Assembly: GCA_963971575.1 (NCBI GenBank)
Contig: OZ020625.1
Span: 24,764,992 to 24,828,991 of the forward strand
Source of the DNA: Liopterus haemorrhoidalis
Lineage: Eukaryota; Arthropoda; Insecta; Coleoptera; Dytiscidae
DNA: 64,000 nt
Direction: 5' to 3'
Of the stretch, positions 10,711-23,573 are shown one piece after another. The stretch's first letter is position 1; each line of letters begins with the position of its first letter. The notes beneath the pieces were generated by a model. That model was not told where the DNA came from and searched no databases. It saw only the letters and a list, made by a program, of their open reading frames with translations. The position numbers and the translations under genes were made by a program.

Positions 10711-11117
10711 CAGTCTGTTCCAAACGGTTAAGCGGAACTAAATGGGAATTTAGTTCTTTTAGGTTGTCACGAGAAGGGACCTTGCTTGGGTTATTTCATT
10801 TTTCACGTTGGGATGTCAAAATTTAAAATTCCAACAATGAAACCATGGAAACGAATGACATATGTCAAAATTAAATATTTTTTTTAGATATTTTAATGAC
10901 AAAAAAATAAATAAATGGGAAATTTGTATTAAGAATGACACAAAAAATCAAAATATAAAGAAAATGACATTTTAAAATTATATTAACCTTAACCAAAAAA
11001 TGTTTATTGTAAGTATGATTTACAAAGCTTAAACAAAACGGCCGAAAGGCACGATTTAAACGATGAAAGTAACTAGATTGCAAAATCTAGTTCCGCTTAA
11101 CCGTTTGGAACAGACTG
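10711..11117. mobile_element. 407-bp MITE (CAGTCTGTTCC family)
   Basis: TIR CAGTCTGTTCCAAACGGTTA, perfect at both ends; TA at 10709-10710 and 11118-11119. The same 407-bp length recurs in the opposite orientation at 29781-30187. Shorter relatives are embedded in the hAT copies at ~14115-14286 and ~55209-55388. TA target suggests mobilisation by a Tc1/mariner transposase. Confidence 0.85.
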
Positions 11118-11398
11118 TAATTAAATAACTTTATATTAAATAATTACCGCTCCCACAAAATTATAAGGATAAAAGTCTGTTGAGAATATTGCACAGATGC
11201 AGGGAGATGGTAAGAGGCTGTAAAAGTACCAATTACTATTGTGTATCACAGAAAATAATAAAACACATTAAAATAAGTTGCAAGACTTTATAAAACAATA
11301 AGTTCAATTCTCTCAGGAAGAGTAAAACTTGTATGTGAGTGAGAGTAAAAGTCAACCCGAGTGACAGTGACCAAAGAAGAAGAAGAAGGTGGCGTTCC

Positions 11399-12481
11399 CT
11401 AGGATGATTAAGTAAAGGATGCGCTATTCGTATACTAACAATATTGACGATTGTGTGGAAACCCTTGTTGAGAAAGAAGGTAATATATGTCTGTACTGTG
11501 CACACTGCAACTACGTAATGCGCATGTGCTACATTTGAATTTGAAACAAGCGTATTTTTAAATGAAAATAATTATGGAATTTCTTAGAAATTATTCTAAA
11601 ATCTCGTAATTTCACAGCAAATTTTATAACATATTTGAGAAATTTGTATAACACGGTGTTAATTTTCTGCGTATCGTGTCAAACTGTATAAATGTGTATT
11701 TAAAATTTATCTAATCATTTTAAAATAATATTATTTGTCATTAAAACAATCTTTAATGATATTTTAAAAATTAAAGGCTGCCAATAAAGGAGGCAGTATT
11801 ATGAATTTAATCAGTCAGTTAAAGGATAAAATAGTAGTTACAATAAACTAAAATAAGCTTGAAAAATATTAGTGCCAAATAATACTACCCAAACATCTTG
11901 TTGCGAAAATTACACGACTATGGCCCGATTGCAAGAATCTCTATTAAATTTAATGATTCAAAATACCAGAGGTGGGTAGCTATGGGTCCTTTTCAAATAT
12001 TCCGATAAGACGTTGAAGGGCCACATCCTTTGAGTATCCCCCCACAAACCAGAAATTAATTTAATTTTTATCGTTCGATTAATGAAGGATTGAAAGACGG
12101 ATGTACAAAATGAAATATATGGGGGATGGGGCGCAGAGGGGTTAATTTTGATATATATTTATTTTACATTACATAGAAATATTCTTATCTTTACCTATAA
12201 GGGATGGTTTGATAATTTTTATTTGGTTGTGATAATTGATTAAATGAAAGTATGGAAATAAAATATATAACACAAATAGATACACATATTTTTATTCGTT
12301 TTGAAATATCACAAGTCTGTTGAACATTTTTCTTTTCGCCACCTTGTGTATATCTAACAATTTAGGACAGTAATAGCGTCTTACGTGTGTACGCAGTACC
12401 GCGATATATATCTTTCTCACTCAGTAAGGGTTTCCACACATTTTACACACGAATAGCGCATCCTTTACTTAATCATCCTAG
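11399..12481. mobile_element. Non-autonomous hAT-like element with 8-bp target duplication
   Basis: Ends CTAGGATGATTAAGTAAAGG and its complement, with GGCGTTCC duplicated at 11391-11398 and 12482-12489. Inverted similarity extends inward (GATGCGCTATTCGT; GTGTGGAAACCCTT). No coding frame of note. Because the end bases are partly shared with the flank, the duplication could be read as 4-8 bp. Confidence 0.7.
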
Positions 12482-12757
12482 GGCGTTCCACTGTAAGAGG
12501 GCCAACAAAGAAATGTTTACATTACCTGTTTGTAAATTTATAATCCTTATTGAATAAATATTTAAACTTCACCACTATAAACTCAACACACAACTAAAAA
12601 TTACAATCGTGAATGAGACATATATACCTACTGAGCAGTGGCGTGGTTAGGTTTTTTCCTTCCGTTAATTTTTACCTACCATCACATATAGAGATAGAGG
12701 TATTGCAATCATAACAATTTTTACTTTACGAGGTTTTAAAAAATAAGCACGTATTAA

Positions 12758-13321
12758 TCCGCATTCAGAGCTCTTGAATCAATAGCTTATGCACTGTAGC
12801 TTATGGACTGTTCACTGTCACCAGAAAGTTTGTCATATGGTAAAACGTGAAACCGTGTAGACCTCCAAATTTAATACGCTGTTTGTTGTGGATTGTGCAT
12901 AATTTTCTAAACTTATAGCTAGTGAGATGTTTTAATGAGACAGACATATAAACACATCGGCTATCGCATTCCATCAGTGACACCGTAGTTATCGAATGCC
13001 TTTATATAACATAACATAATGTCATTATTAACAAATCTTGCTCAAAATTACAAAGACGAACAGTATAAATATGATCAATTTAGGTAATTAGGTAGTTAAA
13101 ATCTAAGACAACAGAATTATAAGAACGATATTACATATAAAATATTTTACGAAGCTAAACAGTTGGTTTCAAAATTCACAGATGGCGGACTATTCGTAAA
13201 ATATTAATTTCTAATTTGCTATGAACGGTACGTGGACGTTAAAAAGAATGCATAGAAACATAACTTACAGCTAACAAAGCACAGTCTACAACCACTTAAT
13301 TTAAAGAGCTCTGAATGCGGC
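12758..13321. mobile_element. piggyBac-like MITE (TTAA target)
   Basis: TTAA at 12754-12757 and 13322-13325. TIRs TCCGCATTCAGAGCTCTT and its complement with one mismatch. TTAA duplication is diagnostic for piggyBac-type insertion. No transposase frame in 564 bp. Confidence 0.7.
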
Positions 13322-13325
13322 TTAA

Positions 13326-13795
13326 GGCTTTTTGTAACACGAATCAACTATTTATATCGTGATATCAATCTGTGGATACGTGGTATGAGGTGTTGTCGAT
13401 CTCATTTTGTTAATATTTATGTTTCAGAGCCATACATAAGTACAGGACGTATTATAACTTGGTATAACCAGATTTTGGTGTTCCTAGACAAGAGTTTCGT
13501 TTTAAAGAGGGGACAAAATGTAAAATACGATGAATTATACTGCGTTCAGACCTGTTAAAATTAGTTGATTGATCACTGTGTGTTGTGGATAAGAATAGTA
13601 GATAGTTTTAACGTTCAAGGCAAAAACCTTAAAATGTTCAGGGTATGGAGAGAAGCAAGAGTGACAATTGAGCACATGCTGGAGGAATACGGAGAAATAA
13701 GAAGCAAGGGAGGAACAAGATGGAGGTTCTGAGCTTATGTGGAGGAGGATATGCATGGATAAAGGATGTTGTTACAGGAAGGAAGGAGATTAAAG
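13326..13795. other. Unassigned interval between MITEs
   Basis: No convincing coding signal, structured RNA or terminal repeat. Contains a purine-rich stretch (13650-13740). The frames on either strand are short and not supported. Confidence 0.5.
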
Positions 13796-14975
13796 TAGGG
13801 TTGTACATCGAAGGCAAAACATCGATGTTTAACATCGATGTTAACATCGGCGCCTTACTATCCATGTTGAAAAAACATCGAAGGAAAAACATCGATGTAT
13901 CGGAAACATCGATGTTTTATTAATATTAAAAAAAACTATTTGTTTATATTATATAGGTTTTATTTAATAATGGAAAGATAAAATACGAAAAAAGTAACAT
14001 ATAATACACAAAAAGCATTTATTAGATTTTGAAATAGAAATATTCCTTTTAAATAGTAATTAATTTCACATTAACATTATTATACCCAATATAATAATCC
14101 TAATTTGTACCTACAGTCTATTCCAAACGATTAGGCGGAACTAACCGCAATTTTCATTTTTGTCATTAGATATTTTTTTATATATTGAAGTTGACTTTTC
14201 CTGAACAAAATTATCAAAAGCTTCAATCAATCGGTAAAAGTAACTAGAATTGAAAATCTAGTTCCGCCTAAACCAAAGAAACAGACCTTACTATTTTTAC
14301 ATTTCTAAAATGAAATATTGGATTTTATTACAATACTAATATAGTAATCTTAATGTTAATTTTATATTATTTAACATAAAAATAACACTGTCATACACAA
14401 TTATTTTTATACTTTTTTAAGTTGAAATAAAGTCTGTTCCTTTGGTTTAGGCGGAACTAGATTTTCAATTCTAGTTACTTTTACCAATTAATTGAAGCTT
14501 TTGATCATTTTGTTCAGGGAAAGCCAACTTCAACATATAAAAAAATAGCTAATGACAACTTACAAAAATCCAGGGATTGGAGGAATAACAATTGGGAAAG
14601 TGTCAACAAGACTCAAAAAGGAAAAGTGTATTGGCGGCGTTGGTCGTTCGCATTGTTTGCAAAAATTAGAAATTTCTTCTTATTTTTTTGTATTCTGCTA
14701 ACTGCTAAGAAGAATAAAAACTAACACTATTAGTATTGTTATATCACAATAGATGGCTTATATTTTGTGTACTAATTTTAATAAAAATTAAATTTTTAAG
14801 ATTCCAGCGCCTCTAGCGGTAGTTTCTGAATTTCAAAGTTTAAACATCGACATCGGTAGTAGACATCGATGTTTTATCGATACTATCGCCAGCTGACCAT
14901 CGATGGTAAAAACATCGATGTTTTTAAAACAAACATCGATGTTTTCGATACATCGATGTTGTTTTCCCATCCCCA
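13796..14975. mobile_element. hAT-type MITE 'CATCGATG' family, copy 2
   Basis: 8-bp duplication GATTAAAG at 13788-13795 and 14976-14983. Ends TAGGGTTGTACATC and CCCATCCCCA; dense ACATCGATGT boxes at both ends. Internally it carries two inverted, shortened relatives of the CAGTCTGTTCC MITE (~14115-14286 and ~14430-14575), also present in copy 3, so they entered before this family spread. Confidence 0.88.
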
Positions 14976-14983
14976 GATTAAAG

Positions 14984-15412
14984 TCATTGAAAACAAGGAA
15001 AGAAAAAGCTAAAATAATCTACGGAATCAATAAATCCAAAAACTGTTAAGCAGATTTCAAGCCAACAGGCAAAAATTAATTAATTTATTTTAAATTATAG
15101 GATTAAGGTAATTGTGAATGTAAATGCATATAGATTAAAATGTAATATATTTAAAAATAATAATTGAAATTGCCTTTGTCAAATTTTATCATCACTATTT
15201 TGATCGGGTCTATACGCTTTGTAATTCTTGGCTTATGGTAGCTACGTCACTGGTTGCGGGGAACTACATCGTTTTGCATATCATTTAGTCATAGGAGAGT
15301 TGGAATAAAAATATTTTACCTGTTACGAAACCTGTTATTTCGCGTATTTTCCTAAAAGCAATTTTTATCTGGTCTAATGAAAGGAATTAAAAATTATAAC
15401 CAAAATAGTAAT
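14984..15412. other. Unassigned AT-rich interval
   Basis: Nothing identifiable beyond generic AT-rich sequence; no terminal repeats or coding frame. Confidence 0.5.
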
Positions 15413-15570
15413 AAAAAAATTGATGTGAAGTGTGAATATTCACACATTTCAGGGTTTCGCAGGTATATAATAAGTGAAGGCGGTATGCTGAGTGTGTAGG
15501 ACAAATTTTACTTTGTAGTAATCACGGCAAAATGAACGATATTTTTAAAATAATTTATCGTCTGTTAATA
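15413..15570 (+). repeat. Rep-B 5' end fragment
   Basis: Starts ATTGATGTGAAGTGTGAATA and includes the perfect palindrome GTGTGAATATTCACAC. It matches the first ~150 bp of Rep-B elsewhere, then diverges. Confidence 0.8.
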
Positions 15571-15802
15571 ATAATATAATTTTATTAATTCAAAACAAAA
15601 AATACATAAAAAATACATTTTCCTCTTATTAGAATTAACAAATGATGCCCATATCTTGAGGGTATACCACTTTGAACAAAGTTCAGTGCGCGGCAGCAAT
15701 TTAAATATTTACATTATGGCGGGCAAGCAGGTAATCTATAAATATAAATTAAGAAATCTTATATTAAGTCTTAATAACTAAATACAAAATAAATTTAACA
15801 TT

Positions 15803-18793
15803 TATAACGTATATTACGGCCAGACTCCAGCGTTATATAGTTGGCATACGCCAGCGTCCGCTCAGCTCTCTGATCGGTCGCTAAAAACCTAAATGGGGAA
15901 AAATATGAATTCCGCAACCACTGTGAAGTGACTCCAGTGGCTATCAGCTGTCCAGGGCAAGGTAGAAGGCCGCCAGCCCAGTCTAGAGGTAGATGTGACT
16001 ATGCAGGGTGGTCCTGTAATTATCAATGTCGATGTGCGGCCTAAAATTTATACGGCGCCAGTCACTTCGCTTCTATTACCCTAAATTCTGGAAGAAAAAT
16101 AAAACCCCAGGGGAAGGAATAGAGTTCTCGTGATAGAAACACCAAAATTTCAATAACTAGATTTATTAACAAAAAAAATCAGTAACTAACAATATTAATA
16201 ACAAAATAAATAATATTCGTAAACGAATATTGAATACGCAAAATCTACAAACAAAATAAATTATTCACTAAATGAATACTCAATACGCAAAATCTATAAA
16301 CAAAATTAATTATTCACTAACTGAATACTCAATACGCAAAATCTATTAACCAAATAAATATTATTATTCGTAAAGCGAATACTCAATAAACAGAATTTTA
16401 TAACCAAAAATTTTAAGAATTACAAGATCAATGACTAGTTAAATATTCCCTTTTTAGTTCGGAGTACGACAAAGTTAATACAAAAAAATAAATTATTTAA
16501 TCTACGAGCAAAATATCTAAGTTAAATCCAAAATTTTAGAAACTAAGTACTCACGAACGGCCAAAGGAATAGAAACAACTGAATCTTTAACCGGTAATTA
16601 ATTACAATTTAAACTGACAAACTGAATTACTTGTAATACGGTATAACTACCCAGTAACATGTGATTGGATTACTTATGCTACAACTGCCCTAGGGCTGCG
16701 TGAACTTTTGCACAGGAAAATTATACCACAGTGATTAATTACGTTGAAAAATGGTAACGGTATTCCGGTTGGCAATACCGTTAGGAAAAATCCAGAAGAG
16801 TTTTAGAATCGGAAAGCTAGCGCTTGTTCAAAACCCGATTTAAATTTTTACTATACTTCTATCTCGCCTTAACTTTAATGGAAACCCAGCCAGTCTATTG
16901 GCAACGAAGTCGCGTTGATTCAAGAATCCATCGTTGTCAAGAGACTGACTCCATATATCCCCTTTTACTCTTAAAAACCCGTGATACGTCAACAAAAAAA
17001 TTACGCGAGATGCCAAACAAAAAAAAATTGACGAACCACCCTACCCACTGACTCGACGGAAATGATCAAAATTTAAAAAAAATTATCGAGAACAAAAAAA
17101 AATTAAGGAAGACTGGTCAAAAAAAAATAAATAAAAAAAACAATGCTTGTGGCTGAGGTTCTGCCCGATTGAAGTTAACGTTAATTCCTCCCCATATAAT
17201 ACAAACCCGATCCTCGATAACGTGAACAGCAAGTAACACGAATACTTGACCAGTAAGTATTCAAAGTAAGGAGTAACCTGCGTGTTTGAAAGCTAATTCA
17301 CAACCTCCAGTTATCAAGGAAAATACTATACAGACAGACTGAATTTACATTACGCGGCAAAAATTTAAAATGAGCGATTCGTGAACCAAAAAATTATTGT
17401 ACCTCCAAAAATAATTACGGTGACGACACAGTCCACCCGTACACGCAACAGCGTACTCAATAAATCCAAAACTATCTCAATAACTCAAAAATATCTCAAG
17501 ATACAACAAAACTTGAGAAACCTCAATGCATTTCAGCTAATAATACAGTACAAAAAAATAACACACACTTAATAATCATGGCCATAACTCATAAGGGTGT
17601 ACCAGACGCAGCCCTACACTATTAACGTTAAGAATCGCAAAAAAACATCCCCAAACGGGAATTCCAATACGTTAATAGGGCAGAGTCGCTTCTGTTACAA
17701 AATTTCAAACATTTCCAAAGTATACTCAGCTGAAACACAGGAATTCTCGCAACACCCTGTAGCAACAGGTCTCAAGTGATACAATAATTTTCACGCTACA
17801 TCTTCCACGGATCGCTCCAAAATCGGCTCTTCAACCCTTACATGTGGGGGACAATAAATCTCGAAAGCAGGATCCTCGCTCGAGAAAGAATACTCAATTT
17901 AGGCCCGTCCATGTTGCCACTAAATTTACAAAATACAGAGAAATACTTTACATTAGAACACTGAATTATTCAAAACTGATTAGCGGGTAACACTGTATAA
18001 AAGAAACATACCTCGGTGTTTTAGTGGCGAAACGTCGTAACTCAATTGCCATCTAGGGGTAGAAAACTCCTAATTCCGACGTAAGTCGCGTTTTGCATTC
18101 CCAAAACATGATGTATCACGTGCCTTTTCCGCTTAGCGAATCCACAGGTGAACTGCATTATCTTCTCAAATAATTTTCACAAAAACTTGTGGAATAAAAA
18201 TTTGGCACGTGTTACTGAGTCTCCACCCCTTAGGGAACCTCTATACTTCTTGAATTACGACATTGAAGAGACAAAATGGCATTTAACATTCCATTATATA
18301 TGCCCCCCCTTCACCACTATAACTGTCTAATAGACACTAGACTCACGTGGGCAAAACCACGTGACTCAGACTGTTATCAAAAATAACAACATTCTGTCTT
18401 ATCGGCGTTAAAAATCACGAATGTCAACATTGTATTTTATTACAAGTTGTAAGTATGTTCCTTATATACGCAATACACGCTAATAGTCTCTAATTTCCAG
18501 GTTCTAATGAAGTATTCATACTCCAAAATGCAAAAGAATGTGATTATTCCCATGTGTCAAAATGACATAACCTAAAAGTTTTTGACAGAATACGAGAATT
18601 CAGATGTTAATTTATATTTCTGTAGCAAGAACGGCTACTTTTAAGTAGATTGTCAGGAGGCTAGTCAGTTGGTTTCGCAAAAATACACAATACTGTATCC
18701 TTTAATGAGAATAGCATAAGTTTTTGTACGTTAAGGTAGGTTACGTTAAGGTAGTTTTGTAAGCGGTGGTGTCAGCTAAAATAGGCCGTAACA
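15803..18793 (-). repeat. LTR (3' LTR on the minus strand)
   Basis: 2991 bp, matching 20516-23506 over its length; by eye I found one difference (AAAATTAATTATTC near 16302 versus AAAATAAATTATTC near 21015). The short frames inside are duplicated exactly in both LTRs and have no coding support. Confidence 0.92.
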
Positions 18794-18804
18794 ACTCCCC
18801 CTTT
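18794..18804 (-). promoter_or_regulatory. Polypurine tract of the LARD
   Basis: The minus strand reads AAAGGGGGAGT immediately before the LTR start TGTTACGG. A purine run at this position primes plus-strand synthesis in LTR elements. Confidence 0.75.
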
Positions 18805-20491
18805 GCTTAAAAAAGAGACGCGGGTCTCTAAAGACCCCGTATCTTTATATTAAATTGCATTCGCACGAAACAATCGCTCAAAAAAAAAACTATCAATAAA
18901 CTATTTACAATTCTATCCTACTTACATCCTAAATAGTGGAACACACGGAATTCCTAACTAATTAGGGGTGGCGTTCGCGAAGACGCGGTAACAGCCACGG
19001 GAGGCAAGGTAGTTGCTGCAGACAACGAAGACAAGGTGCTAATGTGCAAAGCGCACAGACGGGTATTATCACCAACAGGCCATGGAGGTGATAATATTGC
19101 CAACAAGGCAAGGAGGACGAGTAGGTTTGACGTCGCTCATACTGCGGATAAGCTCTAGCGAAAAAAACTAACGGCAGTCGGCGCCCTACAAAAAAAAGGT
19201 TGGGTTCCACTATTTCCTAACTAACTTTGTACAACTACTAACTAGCTAAATCTATGCAACGCACTCATAATCTTAACTAAACCATTCACGAAGGGAATCT
19301 ATCTCACACAAAAAGAAAGCCTAACTGACACGCGTACCGACCTAACTGTCCTACGCTCACTTCTACGTACTTAACTTCAAACTCAAAAATACAAGCGTTA
19401 TTCACAAACGCACTAATAACTGCAATTCTAACTTGCTATCTCAAATATCTCACCCAAAAATACGGGATTTCTCAAAACGACAACCAACTGACATGTCCGC
19501 TACGACAATTCCTACTTAACTCAAAACGGTCTGACAAACGCATTAACAACAATGAATTTCTCTATATTCAACTTACTAGATCTGATTCGGTCCTGACCCG
19601 TGTACTCTAGGTCACGTCCAAAATATTTCCTAACCAGGAATCAAATATTGTACAACAAAAATCGCGGAGCAAGTCTACTGTTCTTCCCCAATACTCTAAA
19701 CCGTTGAGTGATTCTCCTGGATAAACCAGCTCGGTACTTAATACCGTAAATATGAGTAAACTAATTTTCCGCTAAGCGAATCCCGTGTGAATCTCAATGG
19801 TTCGCCCTAAACTGGCTCACCAATACAAATGTCTCTACCAGACACTGAACCCATTTGACAACCGAGTCACTCGGCTTGTCACCAATATAATTCAACATAA
19901 CCAATGTTGCAATTACAATTCTACCAACAATTGTTGCCATACAATGCAACACAAAATTTTCACAGGGATATACATTAGAGTCCTCTCACTCAATGTTACT
20001 AACAACTCAGACACAGTAACTTACTCACTCTTACAACAAAAAAAAACTATTTAGCTCATCAACTGAGACTAACTCAAAATCTAAACAATGTGTACAATAT
20101 GTCGTCCAAATACCTAACAGATCATAGCAATACAACGACGAATAACATAGCGAAAGTAATCCAATCAACTTTTCAAACAAATAAATTAAATTTCATATTA
20201 CGAGAACTCTTTAGGGTTGGGTTTAGGAACAAAAGGAATACAACCAATCAATATAAGACCCATATTTTCCTATTACACAAAAAAATCCAAACAGCTCCAA
20301 ACTGAAATAAAAATATGGTCTTCTCAAAAACAGCCCCTCTCAACTCGGGCATCCAAATACGTGATTCCTTCTCAGCAAACGCCTAAATCCACAAACCTCA
20401 AGTCAGAATATGTAACGTCCTTTTCGGCAAAGGCCCGAAATATCTAACGTTCCTTAACAAATGGAAGCCCCACATTGCTTAACAAATGTGA
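18805..20491 (-). other. LARD internal domain, non-coding
   Basis: No reading frame above ~85 codons and none resembling gag or pol. The 82-codon minus-strand frame at 18962-19210 is Leu/Cys-rich without recognisable motifs and is not supported as a gene. Confidence 0.7.
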
Positions 20492-20509
20492 GCCCCACGT
20501 TGGGCGCCA
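20492..20509 (-). promoter_or_regulatory. Primer binding site complementary to tRNA-Lys
   Basis: The minus strand reads TGGCGCCCAACGTGGGGC, the classical 18-nt tRNA-Lys primer site, 6 nt from the LTR. It fixes the element's orientation. Confidence 0.85.
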
Positions 20510-20515
20510 GAAATA

Positions 20516-23506
20516 TATAACGTATATTACGGCCAGACTCCAGCGTTATATAGTTGGCATACGCCAGCGTCCGCTCAGCTCTCTGATCGGTCGCTAAAAA
20601 CCTAAATGGGGAAAAATATGAATTCCGCAACCACTGTGAAGTGACTCCAGTGGCTATCAGCTGTCCAGGGCAAGGTAGAAGGCCGCCAGCCCAGTCTAGA
20701 GGTAGATGTGACTATGCAGGGTGGTCCTGTAATTATCAATGTCGATGTGCGGCCTAAAATTTATACGGCGCCAGTCACTTCGCTTCTATTACCCTAAATT
20801 CTGGAAGAAAAATAAAACCCCAGGGGAAGGAATAGAGTTCTCGTGATAGAAACACCAAAATTTCAATAACTAGATTTATTAACAAAAAAAATCAGTAACT
20901 AACAATATTAATAACAAAATAAATAATATTCGTAAACGAATATTGAATACGCAAAATCTACAAACAAAATAAATTATTCACTAAATGAATACTCAATACG
21001 CAAAATCTATAAACAAAATAAATTATTCACTAACTGAATACTCAATACGCAAAATCTATTAACCAAATAAATATTATTATTCGTAAAGCGAATACTCAAT
21101 AAACAGAATTTTATAACCAAAAATTTTAAGAATTACAAGATCAATGACTAGTTAAATATTCCCTTTTTAGTTCGGAGTACGACAAAGTTAATACAAAAAA
21201 ATAAATTATTTAATCTACGAGCAAAATATCTAAGTTAAATCCAAAATTTTAGAAACTAAGTACTCACGAACGGCCAAAGGAATAGAAACAACTGAATCTT
21301 TAACCGGTAATTAATTACAATTTAAACTGACAAACTGAATTACTTGTAATACGGTATAACTACCCAGTAACATGTGATTGGATTACTTATGCTACAACTG
21401 CCCTAGGGCTGCGTGAACTTTTGCACAGGAAAATTATACCACAGTGATTAATTACGTTGAAAAATGGTAACGGTATTCCGGTTGGCAATACCGTTAGGAA
21501 AAATCCAGAAGAGTTTTAGAATCGGAAAGCTAGCGCTTGTTCAAAACCCGATTTAAATTTTTACTATACTTCTATCTCGCCTTAACTTTAATGGAAACCC
21601 AGCCAGTCTATTGGCAACGAAGTCGCGTTGATTCAAGAATCCATCGTTGTCAAGAGACTGACTCCATATATCCCCTTTTACTCTTAAAAACCCGTGATAC
21701 GTCAACAAAAAAATTACGCGAGATGCCAAACAAAAAAAAATTGACGAACCACCCTACCCACTGACTCGACGGAAATGATCAAAATTTAAAAAAAATTATC
21801 GAGAACAAAAAAAAATTAAGGAAGACTGGTCAAAAAAAAATAAATAAAAAAAACAATGCTTGTGGCTGAGGTTCTGCCCGATTGAAGTTAACGTTAATTC
21901 CTCCCCATATAATACAAACCCGATCCTCGATAACGTGAACAGCAAGTAACACGAATACTTGACCAGTAAGTATTCAAAGTAAGGAGTAACCTGCGTGTTT
22001 GAAAGCTAATTCACAACCTCCAGTTATCAAGGAAAATACTATACAGACAGACTGAATTTACATTACGCGGCAAAAATTTAAAATGAGCGATTCGTGAACC
22101 AAAAAATTATTGTACCTCCAAAAATAATTACGGTGACGACACAGTCCACCCGTACACGCAACAGCGTACTCAATAAATCCAAAACTATCTCAATAACTCA
22201 AAAATATCTCAAGATACAACAAAACTTGAGAAACCTCAATGCATTTCAGCTAATAATACAGTACAAAAAAATAACACACACTTAATAATCATGGCCATAA
22301 CTCATAAGGGTGTACCAGACGCAGCCCTACACTATTAACGTTAAGAATCGCAAAAAAACATCCCCAAACGGGAATTCCAATACGTTAATAGGGCAGAGTC
22401 GCTTCTGTTACAAAATTTCAAACATTTCCAAAGTATACTCAGCTGAAACACAGGAATTCTCGCAACACCCTGTAGCAACAGGTCTCAAGTGATACAATAA
22501 TTTTCACGCTACATCTTCCACGGATCGCTCCAAAATCGGCTCTTCAACCCTTACATGTGGGGGACAATAAATCTCGAAAGCAGGATCCTCGCTCGAGAAA
22601 GAATACTCAATTTAGGCCCGTCCATGTTGCCACTAAATTTACAAAATACAGAGAAATACTTTACATTAGAACACTGAATTATTCAAAACTGATTAGCGGG
22701 TAACACTGTATAAAAGAAACATACCTCGGTGTTTTAGTGGCGAAACGTCGTAACTCAATTGCCATCTAGGGGTAGAAAACTCCTAATTCCGACGTAAGTC
22801 GCGTTTTGCATTCCCAAAACATGATGTATCACGTGCCTTTTCCGCTTAGCGAATCCACAGGTGAACTGCATTATCTTCTCAAATAATTTTCACAAAAACT
22901 TGTGGAATAAAAATTTGGCACGTGTTACTGAGTCTCCACCCCTTAGGGAACCTCTATACTTCTTGAATTACGACATTGAAGAGACAAAATGGCATTTAAC
23001 ATTCCATTATATATGCCCCCCCTTCACCACTATAACTGTCTAATAGACACTAGACTCACGTGGGCAAAACCACGTGACTCAGACTGTTATCAAAAATAAC
23101 AACATTCTGTCTTATCGGCGTTAAAAATCACGAATGTCAACATTGTATTTTATTACAAGTTGTAAGTATGTTCCTTATATACGCAATACACGCTAATAGT
23201 CTCTAATTTCCAGGTTCTAATGAAGTATTCATACTCCAAAATGCAAAAGAATGTGATTATTCCCATGTGTCAAAATGACATAACCTAAAAGTTTTTGACA
23301 GAATACGAGAATTCAGATGTTAATTTATATTTCTGTAGCAAGAACGGCTACTTTTAAGTAGATTGTCAGGAGGCTAGTCAGTTGGTTTCGCAAAAATACA
23401 CAATACTGTATCCTTTAATGAGAATAGCATAAGTTTTTGTACGTTAAGGTAGGTTACGTTAAGGTAGTTTTGTAAGCGGTGGTGTCAGCTAAAATAGGCC
23501 GTAACA
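20516..23506 (-). repeat. LTR (5' LTR on the minus strand)
   Basis: 2991 bp; followed at 23507 by the CATT duplication. It should hold the promoter and polyadenylation signal of the element; I did not localise them. Confidence 0.92.
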
Positions 23507-23573
23507 CATTTATTGAGAGAATAGGCATTAAATTATTCTTAATATACATATACGTACATATACACATTTTTAT

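Larger units (their letters stand above)
15803..23506 (-). mobile_element. LARD-type LTR retrotransposon (non-coding, 7.7 kb)
   Basis: Two 2991-bp direct repeats (15803-18793 and 20516-23506) enclose 1722 bp. CATT is duplicated at 15799-15802 and 23507-23510. On the minus strand the order is LTR, a tRNA-Lys primer site, non-coding interior, a purine tract, LTR, so transcription runs leftward. No gag, protease, RT or integrase frame exists, so the element would depend on proteins from a partner element. Very long LTR plus a short non-coding core is the LARD architecture. The LTRs look almost identical, so insertion is recent. The 5' end is TG but the 3' end is not the usual CA. Confidence 0.9.

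Noticed and set aside
13535..13923. Short frames on both strands near 13.5-13.9 kb
   Set aside because: Overlapping on both strands, partly inside the hAT MITE end, with no conserved motif.
20492..20509. tRNA gene suggested by a tRNA-Lys 3' sequence
   Set aside because: Only 18 nt match, next to an LTR; this is a primer binding site, not a tRNA gene.
16824..23043. Four small frames present twice (for example 16824-17051 and 21537-21764)
   Set aside because: They lie in the two LTR copies and duplicate because the LTR does; no signal, domain or start context supports them.
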